DNA of 64,000 bases from CAVPTL01 sp963708725 (lineage in GTDB: Bacteria > Actinomycetota > Thermoleophilia > Gaiellales > JAICJC01): contig CAVPTL010000002.1 of the NCBI GenBank assembly GCA_963708725.1, positions 66,632 through 130,631 on the forward strand. Direction: 5' to 3'. Below the pieces are notes generated by a model, which made no database searches, was not told the DNA's origin, and was given only the letters and a program-made list of their open reading frames with translations. The translations under genes were made by a program, and so were the position numbers. Shown piece after piece: positions 9,501 to 16,776 of the stretch. Position 1 is the stretch's first letter. Each line of letters opens with the position of its first letter.

Positions 9501-10181
9501 CCGGCAGCTTTCCAGCTCGGCGTCGCGACCGACCATCGGGGTGGCGGCCGCCGCCTGCCGGATCCCCGCCGCAACGACGCCCAGCACCGTGGTGACCTCG
9601 ACCGGATCCTGTCGCCCGCGCACTTCAAGCACCCGGCGCTCGCCCCACGAGAACAGTGTCTCGGCAGCCCTTCGGGTGGTCGCGGCGACAAGTACCGAGC
9701 CGGGCTCGGCGTGCGATTGGAGCCGCGCACAGGTGTTGACCGTGTCTCCAAACGCGGCATACTCCACGCGCTCGCCGGCTCCGAGTGTGCCCAACACAGC
9801 CTCGCCGGTGTTGACCGCCACTCGCACACCGAATCCCTCGACTCCCCAGCCGGCCGCCACCTCGACGGCGAAGCTTCGCATCTCGGCCGTGATCTCGAGC
9901 CCGCTGCGAAGCGCGCGCTCGGGATCATCCTCGTGGGCGATGGGAGCGCCAAACAGTGCCAGCACGCCATCACCGGCGAGATCCTTGACCGTTCCGCCGT
10001 AGCGCTCGATCACCCGCACCATTCGAGCAACCGCCTCGCCCACCACCAGGCGGGCCTCTTCGGCACCCAGCCGGTCGGCGATTGCGGTGGAACCAACCAG
10101 GTCGGCCACCAGCACGGTGATCACTTTCCGTTCCTCGCGCACCTCGGCGGAGATCTGGCTCTGGGTGGGAGTCTCCTCCAT
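6540..10181 (-). CDS. Nucleotide cyclase - AAA ATPase - TPR - peptide-binding (SBP family 5) fusion protein
   Basis: 1213 residues from the ATG at 10181 (MEETPTQSQISAEV). Residues about 18-185 are a class III cyclase domain with metal-binding Asp27 and Asp71, substrate Lys66 (KDLAGDG) and FGDTVNTCARL, so catalysis looks possible. Around residue 245 a STAND/AAA ATPase starts with P-loop VGEPGVGKSRLV and LLLEDLHWAD; helical TPR-like repeats follow to about 715. From about 722 to the end the protein matches solute-binding protein family 5 (dipeptide/oligopeptide type: WTVSDDGLTYQFHLRPGLEWSDG, LTAHDVSFAILRM). No signal peptide or membrane segment is seen, so the binding domain is cytoplasmic. It may be a peptide-sensing cyclase or regulator; this is inference. 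Confidence 0.9.
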   Translation of the reverse strand: MEETPTQSQISAEVREERKVITVLVADLVGSTAIADRLGAEEARLVVGEAVARMVRVIERYGGTVKDLAGDGVLALFGAPIAHEDDPERALRSGLEITAEMRSFAVEVAAGWGVEGFGVRVAVNTGEAVLGTLGAGERVEYAAFGDTVNTCARLQSHAEPGSVLVAATTRRAAETLFSWGERRVLEVRGRQDPVEVTTVLGVVAAGIRQAAAATPMVGRDAELESCRQAIDSLASGSGGILVVVGEPGVGKSRLVAELHELFDSSLESTCVWLEGRCVSYGESLPYGPFRDLIRGWLGVGLNEPDLRVRVALRRALETLDGDRAEQLYPYVGALLGLTLEPEAQARVAELAPEALQYRTFEVVEHVISALSRDRPAVLLLEDLHWADATSLALIERMLRTVEDSALLIVLTSRPERDHGWHRTRDTAARDYPHRLRELTLQPLSGDATEQLLGALANMESFPPAIRARIVDAGEGNPFYLEELLHSMADAGSLVDRDGRWELVREMPVELPPTVEQVILARIDRLDADSHDVLLAASVIGRQFALPLLTGVVDETCDVPGALRELQRINLIREQRRWPDPEYRFKHALIQEGAYRTLIAERRRALHARAGRWLEEHHRDAPEEVYGLLAHHWLRAEDDERAEVYLTLAGDRASRNWALNEAVGHYRALLDLLERRGETQDAAEVLFKLALALHTSMRFAEANAAYQRAFELYTPPAAAPTATETLRVATSYVPRIPDPLRAGWWADIRLGMQLFDRLVEAGPERTILPSLADRWTVSDDGLTYQFHLRPGLEWSDGQPLTAHDVSFAILRMLDPDRPGISVAVYFVLEGAREFYHRQSSDPASVGVRALDDRTVEFRLTAPAPYFMNLVNRADAAPLPRHAIERDGETWTDPARQVVSGPFRQASRTADQVVLKRRAVNHGHLGNVETVEIHRAHIDAALAEFARRDADLIPLVYSPRVADHLPPDAPVAVPGPATWTAYVAFRHDDPVTGLQDVRRALALTVNRERLSQVLPTHLPVSTGGIVPPALQGHTADIALPFDPAAARAALEASGVLAGTTLTVATQDVWQPVMEVLAQSWYDELGVSIRHVPWKAEDVASMAKPADLGQVYIGGWLPGYPDPEYCLRLLLQSDSLTNEGGFADDEVDQLIDRARHQTSGAARLELFHEVDRIAVVNKVALIPLCYGRNVAYLRDGIDGWWEFGKSSASFADLIVT

Positions 10182-10269
10182 GTGTCGAGTGTAGTTGGTA
10201 CTGACGGTCTGTCCGCCGGCCGAGGGCGACCACGTCGAGCGCTGAGGCTCGTAGGTAGCATTGGCGCGC

Positions 10270-11166
10270 ATGACCGCTGTAATCCTGGCCGACTCGCTGA
10301 CCAAGCGTTTTGGTTCCGTTACCGCCGTCCAGGATCTGTCTTTCGAGCTCGACTCGGGCACAGTCACGGGATTCCTGGGCCCAAACGGAGCCGGCAAAAC
10401 GACCACCCTTCGGATGCTGCTCGGCCTGGCGGTGCCCTCGAGTGGCCAAGCGACCGTGTTCGGGACGAGCTATGCCAAACTCGATCATCCGCTGCGTCGC
10501 GTTGGCGCGGTGCTCGAGGCGACGGACTTTCATCCCGGCCGGTCGGGCCGAAATCACCTGCGCATGCTGAGCCGCGCGGCGGGCATTCCCGACTCGCGCG
10601 TCGAAGAGGTGCTGCGGCTGGTGGAACTCGAATCGGCGGGTGATCGCCGGGTCAAGGGCTACTCGCTGGGGATGCGCCAGCGGCTGGGGCTCGCCTCGGC
10701 GCTGCTCGGTGATCCCGACCTCCTGATCCTGGATGAGCCGGCCAACGGCCTCGACCCCGAAGGTGTGCGCTGGCTGCGTGACTTCCTTCGCTCCTACGCC
10801 GCGGGCGGGCGCACGGTGCTGGTCTCCAGCCACGTGTTGGCCGAGGTCGCCCAGACCGTCGATCACGTCCTGATCGTCGCCAAGGGCCGGCTCGTGATCG
10901 AGTCGCCACTCGCGGAGCTGACCAGCCGAGTCGGTGGTGCTGTACGCGTGCGAAGCCCTCAGGCCGAGAAGCTGCGCGAGGCACTCGAACGTGCCGAAGC
11001 CGCGGTGGCGATCGGCGAAGACGGCGCCCTCAACGTGACCGGCCTGGCCACCGAGCAGATCGGCGAACTGGCCGCAGCCGACTCGATCGTGCTGCACGAG
11101 CTGACCCCGGCGGGGGCATCGCTCGAGCAAGTCTTCCTCGAACTGACCTCGGACGGGGGATCGTGA
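10270..11166 (+). CDS. ABC transporter ATP-binding protein
   Basis: 298 residues; the ATG at 10270 is preferred, with an in-frame TTG three codons upstream. Walker A is GPNGAGKTTTL, the signature is YSLGMRQRLGLASAL and Walker B is LLILDEPANGLDP. The C-terminal third (EKLREALERAEAAVAIGEDG) is the accessory domain common in ABC-2 drug and antibiotic exporters. The stop overlaps the GTG start of the permease (GTGA), giving a two-gene exporter. It is divergent from the cyclase fusion gene, with 88 bases between the starts. Confidence 0.93.
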   Translation: MTAVILADSLTKRFGSVTAVQDLSFELDSGTVTGFLGPNGAGKTTTLRMLLGLAVPSSGQATVFGTSYAKLDHPLRRVGAVLEATDFHPGRSGRNHLRMLSRAAGIPDSRVEEVLRLVELESAGDRRVKGYSLGMRQRLGLASALLGDPDLLILDEPANGLDPEGVRWLRDFLRSYAAGGRTVLVSSHVLAEVAQTVDHVLIVAKGRLVIESPLAELTSRVGGAVRVRSPQAEKLREALERAEAAVAIGEDGALNVTGLATEQIGELAAADSIVLHELTPAGASLEQVFLELTSDGGS

Positions 11167-11891
11167 TCAATCAGATTCGCGCCGAGGTGCTCAAGATCCG
11201 CTCGACCCGTACGACGCTCGGGTTCGTTGCCGGCACCGTCGTTCTGGTGGTCGCGATCACGCTGCTTACCGGGCTTTTGTCCGACTCGCTGCACACGGTC
11301 GAGGACCAGCGCCAGCTGTTTGGGCTGGGCAGCATCGCGGGCCTGTTCGCCGCCCTGGCCGGGATTCTCGTGATCACCGGTGAGTATCGGTTTGGCACGA
11401 TTCGCCCCACGTTTTTGGTGGCCCCGAGCTGGACGCGGATTCTGGGAGCCAAGACGGTGGCCAGCATGGTCGCGGGTGTGGTCTTTGCAGTGGTCGGGAT
11501 GGTGCTTTCGATCGGCCTCGGCTACCTGTGTCTCAAACAGCGTGGCTTCCCGATCGTGTTTCATTCGGGCGATTGGGCCTACCTGCTGTTCGGGGTCATT
11601 GTCGGTACCGCCATCTGGGGTGGGATCGGCGTTGGGCTGGGAACGCTGATCCGAAACCAGATCGCCGCGGTGATCGTGTTGCTTGCGTGGACGTTCGTGA
11701 TCGAGAACCTGTTGTTCGCACTGGTTCCCGGCCTCGGTCGGTATGGGCCGAACCAGGCCCAAAACGCGATGATCCACTCAAACGCCGATCATCTGCTCTC
11801 ACCTGCCGCCGGCACTGCGGTGCTGGTGTTGTGGATGCTGGTGCTGGTTGCGGCCGGTGCGGCGTGGACGTCGCGTCGCGACGTGGCCTAG
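11163..11891 (+). CDS. ABC-2 type transporter permease
   Basis: 242 residues, GTG start overlapping the ATPase stop. Six hydrophobic segments can be counted (for example VAGTVVLVVAITLLTGLL, VAGVVFAVVGMVLSIGLGY and AVLVLWMLVLVAAGAAW). The ATPase gene directly before it is the obvious partner; the transported compound is unknown. Confidence 0.9.
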   Translation: MINQIRAEVLKIRSTRTTLGFVAGTVVLVVAITLLTGLLSDSLHTVEDQRQLFGLGSIAGLFAALAGILVITGEYRFGTIRPTFLVAPSWTRILGAKTVASMVAGVVFAVVGMVLSIGLGYLCLKQRGFPIVFHSGDWAYLLFGVIVGTAIWGGIGVGLGTLIRNQIAAVIVLLAWTFVIENLLFALVPGLGRYGPNQAQNAMIHSNADHLLSPAAGTAVLVLWMLVLVAAGAAWTSRRDVA

Positions 11892-11913
11892 CCCTTCACC
11901 GCAGCTTCGGGTG

Positions 11914-12423
11914 CTAGGAGGCTGAGACGCGCGGGGCCGAGCAGCGCGGGTCGTGATGACTCGCGAGCCGCATCAGCAACTGGTGGAGAGCCTGGCGCTC
12001 GGTGGTGTCGAGTGGTGCCAGGAAGGCATCTTCGAGTCCGCGCACGATCGCCCGCAGCTCGCTGAGCGCCTTGCGCCCGTCGCTGGTCAGCTTGACGATG
12101 TGCCGGCGGCGGTCGTCGGGGTCGCGCGTACGCACCACCATGTCCCGCTCCTCCAGCTCGTCCAGCAGCCGCACCACGTGGCTTCGGTCGTAGCCGAGCG
12201 CATCGGCGATCGCAGCCTGGGTCTCGCGCGGGTCCTCTTCGAGCAGTGCCAGCACCGCGTAGTGAAATGCGCTCAAGCCCGTTCCCTCAAACGCCTCGTG
12301 CGAACTCTCCTTGGCGGCAAAGCCGAGCCGCTTGAGCAGGAAGGTGGTGCTCGAGAGCAGCTCCTTGGGAGCCCGTGCGACGGGAGTTTTCACCGGGGCG
12401 ATCTGTGGATCTGTGACGTTCAC
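11914..12423 (-). CDS. MarR-family transcriptional regulator
   Basis: 169 residues with GTG start at 12423. The winged-helix core is AFHYAVLALLEEDPRETQAAIADALGYDRSHVVRLLDELEERDMVVRTRDPDDRR, with the wing motif RDPDDRRRHIVKLT typical of MarR. A TACACT -10-like hexamer at 12431-12436 would put transcription start next to the GTG, suggesting a leaderless message. It is divergent from an MFS drug efflux gene, the classical arrangement for a MarR repressor that responds to the exported compound. Confidence 0.9.
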   Translation of the reverse strand: MNVTDPQIAPVKTPVARAPKELLSSTTFLLKRLGFAAKESSHEAFEGTGLSAFHYAVLALLEEDPRETQAAIADALGYDRSHVVRLLDELEERDMVVRTRDPDDRRRHIVKLTSDGRKALSELRAIVRGLEDAFLAPLDTTERQALHQLLMRLASHHDPRCSAPRVSAS

Positions 12424-12461
12424 ATTTCGAAGTGTAGCTCATACAATCGTATTTGTGTGAT

Positions 12462-12482
12462 ATCGTTGATTCTCACAACGAT
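12462..12482. promoter_or_regulatory. Inverted repeat, likely MarR operator
   Basis: Perfect half-sites ATCGTTG and CAACGAT separated by seven bases (21 bp in total), in the 74-base space between the divergent marR-type and MFS genes. A second ACAATCGT at 12443-12450 is inverted relative to ACGATTGT at 12478-12485. MarR dimers bind palindromes of this size. Confidence 0.6.
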
Positions 12483-12497
12483 TGTTAGGGGCCATAA

Positions 12498-13976
12498 ATG
12501 GTGGAAAATCTAATTTCTCGCGCAACAGGTAGGCGAAAGGCGCTTGCCCTCGCGGTGATCGTGGCGGCCCAGTTCATGGTGGTGCTCGACATCGCGATCG
12601 TGAACGTCGCCTTGCCGGACATCAAGGGCGACCTGCACTTCGCCCAGGAAAATCTTCAGTGGGTGATCAGCGCCTATGCGATTCTCTTCGGTGGCGCGCT
12701 GCTTCTTGGCGGACGGCTGGCCGACATCTTCGGGCGCCGCCGGCTGTTCATGATCGGACTCGCGCTGTTCTCGGGCGCGTCGCTTCTCTGCGGAATCTCG
12801 TGGTCTGAGGGATCGCTGATCGCGTTTCGCGCGGTCCAGGGGCTCGGCGGAGCGCTGCTTGCGCCGGCCGCGCTCTCGATGCTGATGACGACCTTCGCCG
12901 AGGGGCCAGAGCGAAATCGCGCGCTCGGCATCTGGGGCGCCGCGTCGGGAAGCGGCGGGGCGGCAGGTGTGCTGCTGGGCGGATTCCTGACCTCCTACCT
13001 CGGCTGGTCGTGGGTGTTTTTCATCAACGTTCCGGTCGGTATCGCGGTGATCGCCGCAACGCCGTTCGTGCTCGCCGAGAGCCACGGACAGACTGAACAT
13101 CGCCACTTCGATGTCGCCGGTGCGACATCGGTCACCTCCGGCCTGATGCTGCTCGTCTACGCAATGACGCGAGCCACACAGGAGGGCTGGTCGAGCCCCG
13201 TGACGCTCGCGCTGCTCGGCACCTCGGCGGCACTGATCGCAGCATTCGTCGCCATCGAGCGACGCTCGCCGGCTCCGCTTCTGCCGCTGCGGATCTTCCG
13301 GCTGCGCTCGCTGTCGGCGGCCAACGCCACCGCGGTCGTGATCGGGGCTGTGACCTTCTCGCAGTTCTTTTTGCTGACGCTCTACATGCAGCAGGTACTT
13401 GGCTACTCGGCGATCGAGACCGGCGTCGCCTTTGCGGCAACGACCTTCACGATCATCGTGTTCTCCAACGTCTCGCAGAAGCTCGTGACCCGCTACGGCG
13501 TGCGCAATGTGCTCACGGCGGGGCTGCTTCTGGACGCAATCGGGCTGGCGCAGTTCACCCAGCTTCCGGTGCACGGGCACTACTTCTGGGATCTGTTCCC
13601 CGCCTTTGTGATCAGCGGGATCGGTCTGGCCATGTCGTTCGTGCCGGTCACGATCGCCGGTCTGTCCGGCGTCCAACGCGCCGATGCCGGCATCGCCTCA
13701 GGGCTGATCAACACCAGCCGCCAGGTCGGCGGCGCGGTGGGGCTGGCCGCGGTGACCACGATTGCGGCCGCCTACACGACGGTCGGTGGTACCCCGACGA
13801 TCGCGGCTGTCGATAGCGGGCTTACTCATGGATTCCAGGTGGCGTTCGTGGTGCTGGCAGGCATGGCTGTTGCCGGCGCAGCGATCGCAGCCACCATGCT
13901 CGCGCCCAAGGCCCGGCCCGCGGACGTCGAAGTCATTCAATCCGAACCAACCCCTTCACTCAAGGAGGCAGCATGA
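12498..13976 (+). CDS. MFS drug efflux transporter, DHA2 (EmrB/QacA) type
   Basis: 492 residues, ATG at 12498. About 14 hydrophobic segments. Motif A is GGRLADIFGRRRLF after the second helix and motif C is GGAAGVLLGGFL before VFFINVPVG, both typical of the 14-helix DHA2 family that exports drugs by proton antiport. It is divergent from the MarR gene and overlaps the following small gene by ATGA. Confidence 0.93.
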   Translation: MVENLISRATGRRKALALAVIVAAQFMVVLDIAIVNVALPDIKGDLHFAQENLQWVISAYAILFGGALLLGGRLADIFGRRRLFMIGLALFSGASLLCGISWSEGSLIAFRAVQGLGGALLAPAALSMLMTTFAEGPERNRALGIWGAASGSGGAAGVLLGGFLTSYLGWSWVFFINVPVGIAVIAATPFVLAESHGQTEHRHFDVAGATSVTSGLMLLVYAMTRATQEGWSSPVTLALLGTSAALIAAFVAIERRSPAPLLPLRIFRLRSLSAANATAVVIGAVTFSQFFLLTLYMQQVLGYSAIETGVAFAATTFTIIVFSNVSQKLVTRYGVRNVLTAGLLLDAIGLAQFTQLPVHGHYFWDLFPAFVISGIGLAMSFVPVTIAGLSGVQRADAGIASGLINTSRQVGGAVGLAAVTTIAAAYTTVGGTPTIAAVDSGLTHGFQVAFVVLAGMAVAGAAIAATMLAPKARPADVEVIQSEPTPSLKEAA

Positions 13977-14221
13977 CAATCATGCACGAATCCACCTACA
14001 CCGACGATCGCGAGCTGGTACTCGGGCAAGAGATCGACGACCTGCTGCTGCGACTGCGGGGCCTGGTGTTGGTTGGCGACCTGCTGGCCCAGCGGGGAGC
14101 ATCGTTCGCCGAGATCGATGCCCACGCTCAGGAGGCCCACCGTGTTCGCGCCGAGCTGGCTCAGCTGATCGGCGGGCGTGAGCTTGGCCTGGACGATCAC
14201 GGGTTCGGGACGGCGGCCTGA
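13973..14221 (+). CDS. Small hypothetical protein coupled to the efflux pump
   Basis: 82 residues; the ATG overlaps the MFS stop and AAGGAGG lies 5-10 bases upstream. The protein is helical and acidic (LVLGQEIDDLLLRLRGLVLVGDLLAQRGASFAEIDAHAQEAHRVRAELAQLI) with no Cys, no membrane segment and no recognised domain. Its position suggests a role linked to efflux, but nothing in it shows which. Confidence 0.75.
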   Translation: MTIMHESTYTDDRELVLGQEIDDLLLRLRGLVLVGDLLAQRGASFAEIDAHAQEAHRVRAELAQLIGGRELGLDDHGFGTAA

Positions 14222-14236
14222 TCCGAGCGGTGGCGG

Positions 14237-14265
14237 GGCCCGGCGCGCGTTTTGCGCGGCGGGCC
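14237..14265 (+). terminator. GC-rich hairpin after the efflux operon
   Basis: GGCCCGGCGCGC pairs with GCGCGGCGGGCC (one mismatch in 12) around a loop GTTTT, 15 bases after the stop of the small gene. There is no T run, as is common for high-GC actinobacterial terminators. Confidence 0.5.
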
Positions 14266-14317
14266 GGCAGGTCATAGGATCGGGGTCGGTCCGGATGTTC
14301 TGGGGAAGGGGCGAGAG

Positions 14318-14746
14318 ATGCGAAGAACTTTGGCTGTGGTCGCGATCGCGTGTCTGGGAGTGATGCTCTCCGCTGCCGGTGGACTCGCCGCGACGCCGGG
14401 TTCGGGCGCCTTCAGTGGCTTCAAGGGCAAGGTCAGCTGCCACTGGGTGCGCACGTCGACCGTGACGACCGTCCGCTGCTGGGGACTCGGCCGCCCGGGA
14501 TCCAACAACGCCCTCTCCACCGGCGACAAAAGCGGTCGCATCGCCCGCACCCAGTGGCACCCGCCGGTCGGAAAGCCGATGGTGTTCGGCCACAAGTACA
14601 ACCTCGGAAACGGCGTCACCTGCGCGTATCGCTGGCACAACGTGACCGACACCTCCAAGGTCAAGTCGGTTCAGTGCGCCACATCCGTCGGCGGTCCGCT
14701 GATCTTTGCCACCCCCGCCGGCGTTTCGGCCAACATCAACCCGTAG
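14318..14746 (+). CDS. Small secreted protein of unknown function
   Basis: 142 residues from the ATG at 14318, preceded by GGGGAAGGGGCGAG. A clean signal peptide (MRRTLAVVAIACLGVMLSAAGG, cleavage near LAATP) precedes a mature domain of about 115 residues with four Cys (VSCHWV, VRCWG, VTCAYR, VQCATS), probably two disulfides. No family is recognised. Confidence 0.8.
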   Translation: MRRTLAVVAIACLGVMLSAAGGLAATPGSGAFSGFKGKVSCHWVRTSTVTTVRCWGLGRPGSNNALSTGDKSGRIARTQWHPPVGKPMVFGHKYNLGNGVTCAYRWHNVTDTSKVKSVQCATSVGGPLIFATPAGVSANINP

Positions 14747-14763
14747 CCGCGCCATGAATGGAC

Positions 14764-14798
14764 CATGAATAAATGGTGCCTGGCACCATTTATTCATG
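14764..14798. repeat. Palindromic repeat copy 3 (long-arm variant)
   Basis: 35 bases with perfect 17-base arms, CATGAATAAATGGTGCC and GGCACCATTTATTCATG, around a central T. The core GGTGCC-T-GGCACC is shared with the other copies, but the outer arms carry AATAAAT and CATG instead of GTGAATAAC. The last ATG of the element is the first possible start codon of the MOSC gene. A short CATGAATGG just upstream (14754-14762) may be a remnant. Confidence 0.87.
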
Positions 14799-15620
14799 GT
14801 GGTGTCTGCGATAGGCGTGTATCCGGTCAAATCGCTGGCCGGTCGGTGGGTGGAGTCGGCCACGGTCGAGCGCTGGGGGCTGCGCGGTGATCGGCGCTGG
14901 CTGGCGCTGGACCCTGACGGAAGCGTGCTGACCGCGCGCGACCATCGCCAGATGCTCGCGGTGGCGGCGAGCGCTACCGAGGGCGGGGGGCTTCAGCTGG
15001 CGGCCCGGGATGGCTTGACTCTCAACGTCGAGCCGCCGGTTGCGGGTGAGTTCGCCGAGACGACGCTATCGCGCGTGGGCCAGGTGCGTCTGGCTGAGCC
15101 GAGCGCGAGCGAGTGGCTGTCGCACCAGATTGGCCGTTCCGTGCGGCTCGCGTGGCTCGACGATCCGCGGCGCCGATCGGTGTCGGCTGAGCACGGCGGC
15201 CACGCCGGAGACGTGCTCAGCCTCGCAGACGCTGGACCGCTCTTGCTCACCACCACCGCATCGCTTCGCCGGCTCAATCAATGGATTCTCGAGGGCGCGG
15301 TGGAGCGCGGAGAGACGTCGGTGGACGAGATCGTGATGCTGCGGTTTCGGCCGAGCGTCGTAGTCGATGGCTGCGATACGGCGTTTGCCGAGGACGACTG
15401 GCGGGGGGTGCGTGTCGGTGGCGTGCGGTTTCGGTTTGCCGAACACTGCGACCGGTGTGTTCTGACGACCGTTGACCCGGAGACGCTCAAGCCGGGGAAG
15501 GAGCCGCTTCGCACCCTGGCACGCCACCGCCAGTGGGATCACAAGACCTTCTTCGGCGTCAGGCTGATCCCGACCACCGAGGGCTCGATCCAGGTGGGTG
15601 ACCCGGTGACCGCCGAGTAG
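14796..15620 (+). CDS. MOSC domain-containing protein
   Basis: 274 residues. An N-terminal beta-barrel (VSAIGVYPVKSLAGRWVESA) precedes the MOSC domain with its hallmark HCDRCVLTTVDPETL and the region EPLRTLARHR. MOSC proteins bind molybdenum cofactor through a conserved Cys and include N-hydroxylated-compound reductases and sulfur carriers. The ATG at 14796 lies in the arm of a palindromic repeat; GTG codons at 14799 and 14802 are alternative starts. Confidence 0.9.
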   Translation: MVVSAIGVYPVKSLAGRWVESATVERWGLRGDRRWLALDPDGSVLTARDHRQMLAVAASATEGGGLQLAARDGLTLNVEPPVAGEFAETTLSRVGQVRLAEPSASEWLSHQIGRSVRLAWLDDPRRRSVSAEHGGHAGDVLSLADAGPLLLTTTASLRRLNQWILEGAVERGETSVDEIVMLRFRPSVVVDGCDTAFAEDDWRGVRVGGVRFRFAEHCDRCVLTTVDPETLKPGKEPLRTLARHRQWDHKTFFGVRLIPTTEGSIQVGDPVTAE

Positions 15621-15648
15621 CTGGGGGATCCCACGGTACAGTGGCGAG

Positions 15649-16737
15649 ATGGGTGGAGCGCGGCGCAGAAGCTTGACGATTGGTGCCGTGATGGTGGCGC
15701 TCTTTGCGGCGGGCGTCGCTTCGGCCAGCCGCGCCCAGGCGGCGGCTCCGACGCTGTCCCAGCTGGTCGGACAGCGGATGGTGATCGCATTTTCGGGCAC
15801 GACCGCCAACTCGCGACTGCTCGGCCGGATCCGCGCCGGGCAGGTTGGCGGGGTGATTCTGTTCGGCTCGAACGTCGTATCGCCCGCGCAGGTCTCGGCG
15901 CTGACCGCGTCGTTGCAAGCGGCCGCGCGGGCGGGTGGTCAGCCACGCCTACTGATCACCGTCGACCAGGAGGGTGGTCAGGTCAAGCGGTTCGCATGGG
16001 CGCCGCCGCATCGCTCGGCCAAGCAGCTTGGAACGTTGCCGCAATCGGCGGTGCAGGCCAGTGGCGCCGGCACCGGCCAGGCGCTTCACCGGCTTGGTGT
16101 GAACGTCGATCTGGCACCGGTCGCTGACGTTCCGGCAGGGCCGGCGGACTTCATCGAGCAGCAGCAGCGGGCGTTTTCGACCAGCCGCTTCACCGTCTCG
16201 CTGGACGCGGCCGCGTTTGCGACCGGGCTCGAGCACAGCGGCGTGTGGCCGACGTACAAGCACTTCCCCGGGCTCGGTCACGCCACTGTCTCGACCGACG
16301 TCGCGCCGGTGACGATCACCGACTCCCAGGCCGTGATCCAGCGCGGACTCCTGCCCTACAAGGTCGCGTTGTCGCGCAAGCTCGACCCGATCGTGATGCT
16401 GTCCAACGCCACCTACAAGAACCTCGGTGGCCAGCCCGCCGTGTGGTCGCCGTCGATCATCCGCGGCCTGCTTCGCGGCCGGCTCGGCTTCACCGGCGTC
16501 ACCATCACCGACTCACTCGACGGAGCGTCGGCCACGCGCGGACTTGCGATCACGACGACCGCGGTTCGCAGTGCCAAGGCGGGCGCCGACATGCTGCTCA
16601 TCACGGGCTCCCAGAAAGAGAGTCAGGCCGTCTTTACCGCGTTGGTCAAGGCCGCCAAGGCGGGATCGCTTCCGACCTCGCAGCTGCATGCCTCCTACAG
16701 CCGCATCCGCACCTTCAAGGCCGGTTTGCCCCGCTGA
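15649..16737 (+). CDS. Glycoside hydrolase family 3, NagZ-like beta-N-acetylhexosaminidase, secreted
   Basis: 362 residues. A signal peptide (LTIGAVMVALFAAGVASASRAQA) precedes the GH3 N-terminal barrel: VDQEGGQVKRF near residue 105, KHFPGLGHA near 204 and the nucleophile Asp288 in TITDSLDGAS. There is no second GH3 domain, as in NagZ. The usual NagZ His/Asp acid-base loop (KHFPGHG...DSH) is altered here to KHFPGLGHATVSTD. It probably trims cell-wall or other N-acetylglucosaminides outside the membrane. Confidence 0.88.
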   Translation: MGGARRRSLTIGAVMVALFAAGVASASRAQAAAPTLSQLVGQRMVIAFSGTTANSRLLGRIRAGQVGGVILFGSNVVSPAQVSALTASLQAAARAGGQPRLLITVDQEGGQVKRFAWAPPHRSAKQLGTLPQSAVQASGAGTGQALHRLGVNVDLAPVADVPAGPADFIEQQQRAFSTSRFTVSLDAAAFATGLEHSGVWPTYKHFPGLGHATVSTDVAPVTITDSQAVIQRGLLPYKVALSRKLDPIVMLSNATYKNLGGQPAVWSPSIIRGLLRGRLGFTGVTITDSLDGASATRGLAITTTAVRSAKAGADMLLITGSQKESQAVFTALVKAAKAGSLPTSQLHASYSRIRTFKAGLPR

Positions 16738-16745
16738 CGCCTCCG

Positions 16746-16776
16746 GTGAATAACGGTGCCTGGCACCGTTATTCAC
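16746..16776. repeat. Palindromic repeat copy 4 (perfect)
   Basis: 31 bases: GTGAATAACGGTGCC, central T, GGCACCGTTATTCAC, a perfect 15-bp inverted repeat. It fills the space between converging genes and its right arm contains the TGA stop (minus strand, 16773-16775) of the AlkZ-like gene. Confidence 0.9.

Noticed and set aside
12510..13676. 388-codon open frame antisense to the MFS gene
   Set aside because: Arg/Gln/His-rich composition typical of an antisense frame of a membrane protein; no start signal.
1690..16776. The palindromes as a CRISPR array
   Set aside because: Copies are kilobases apart at gene ends, with no regular spacers and no cas genes.
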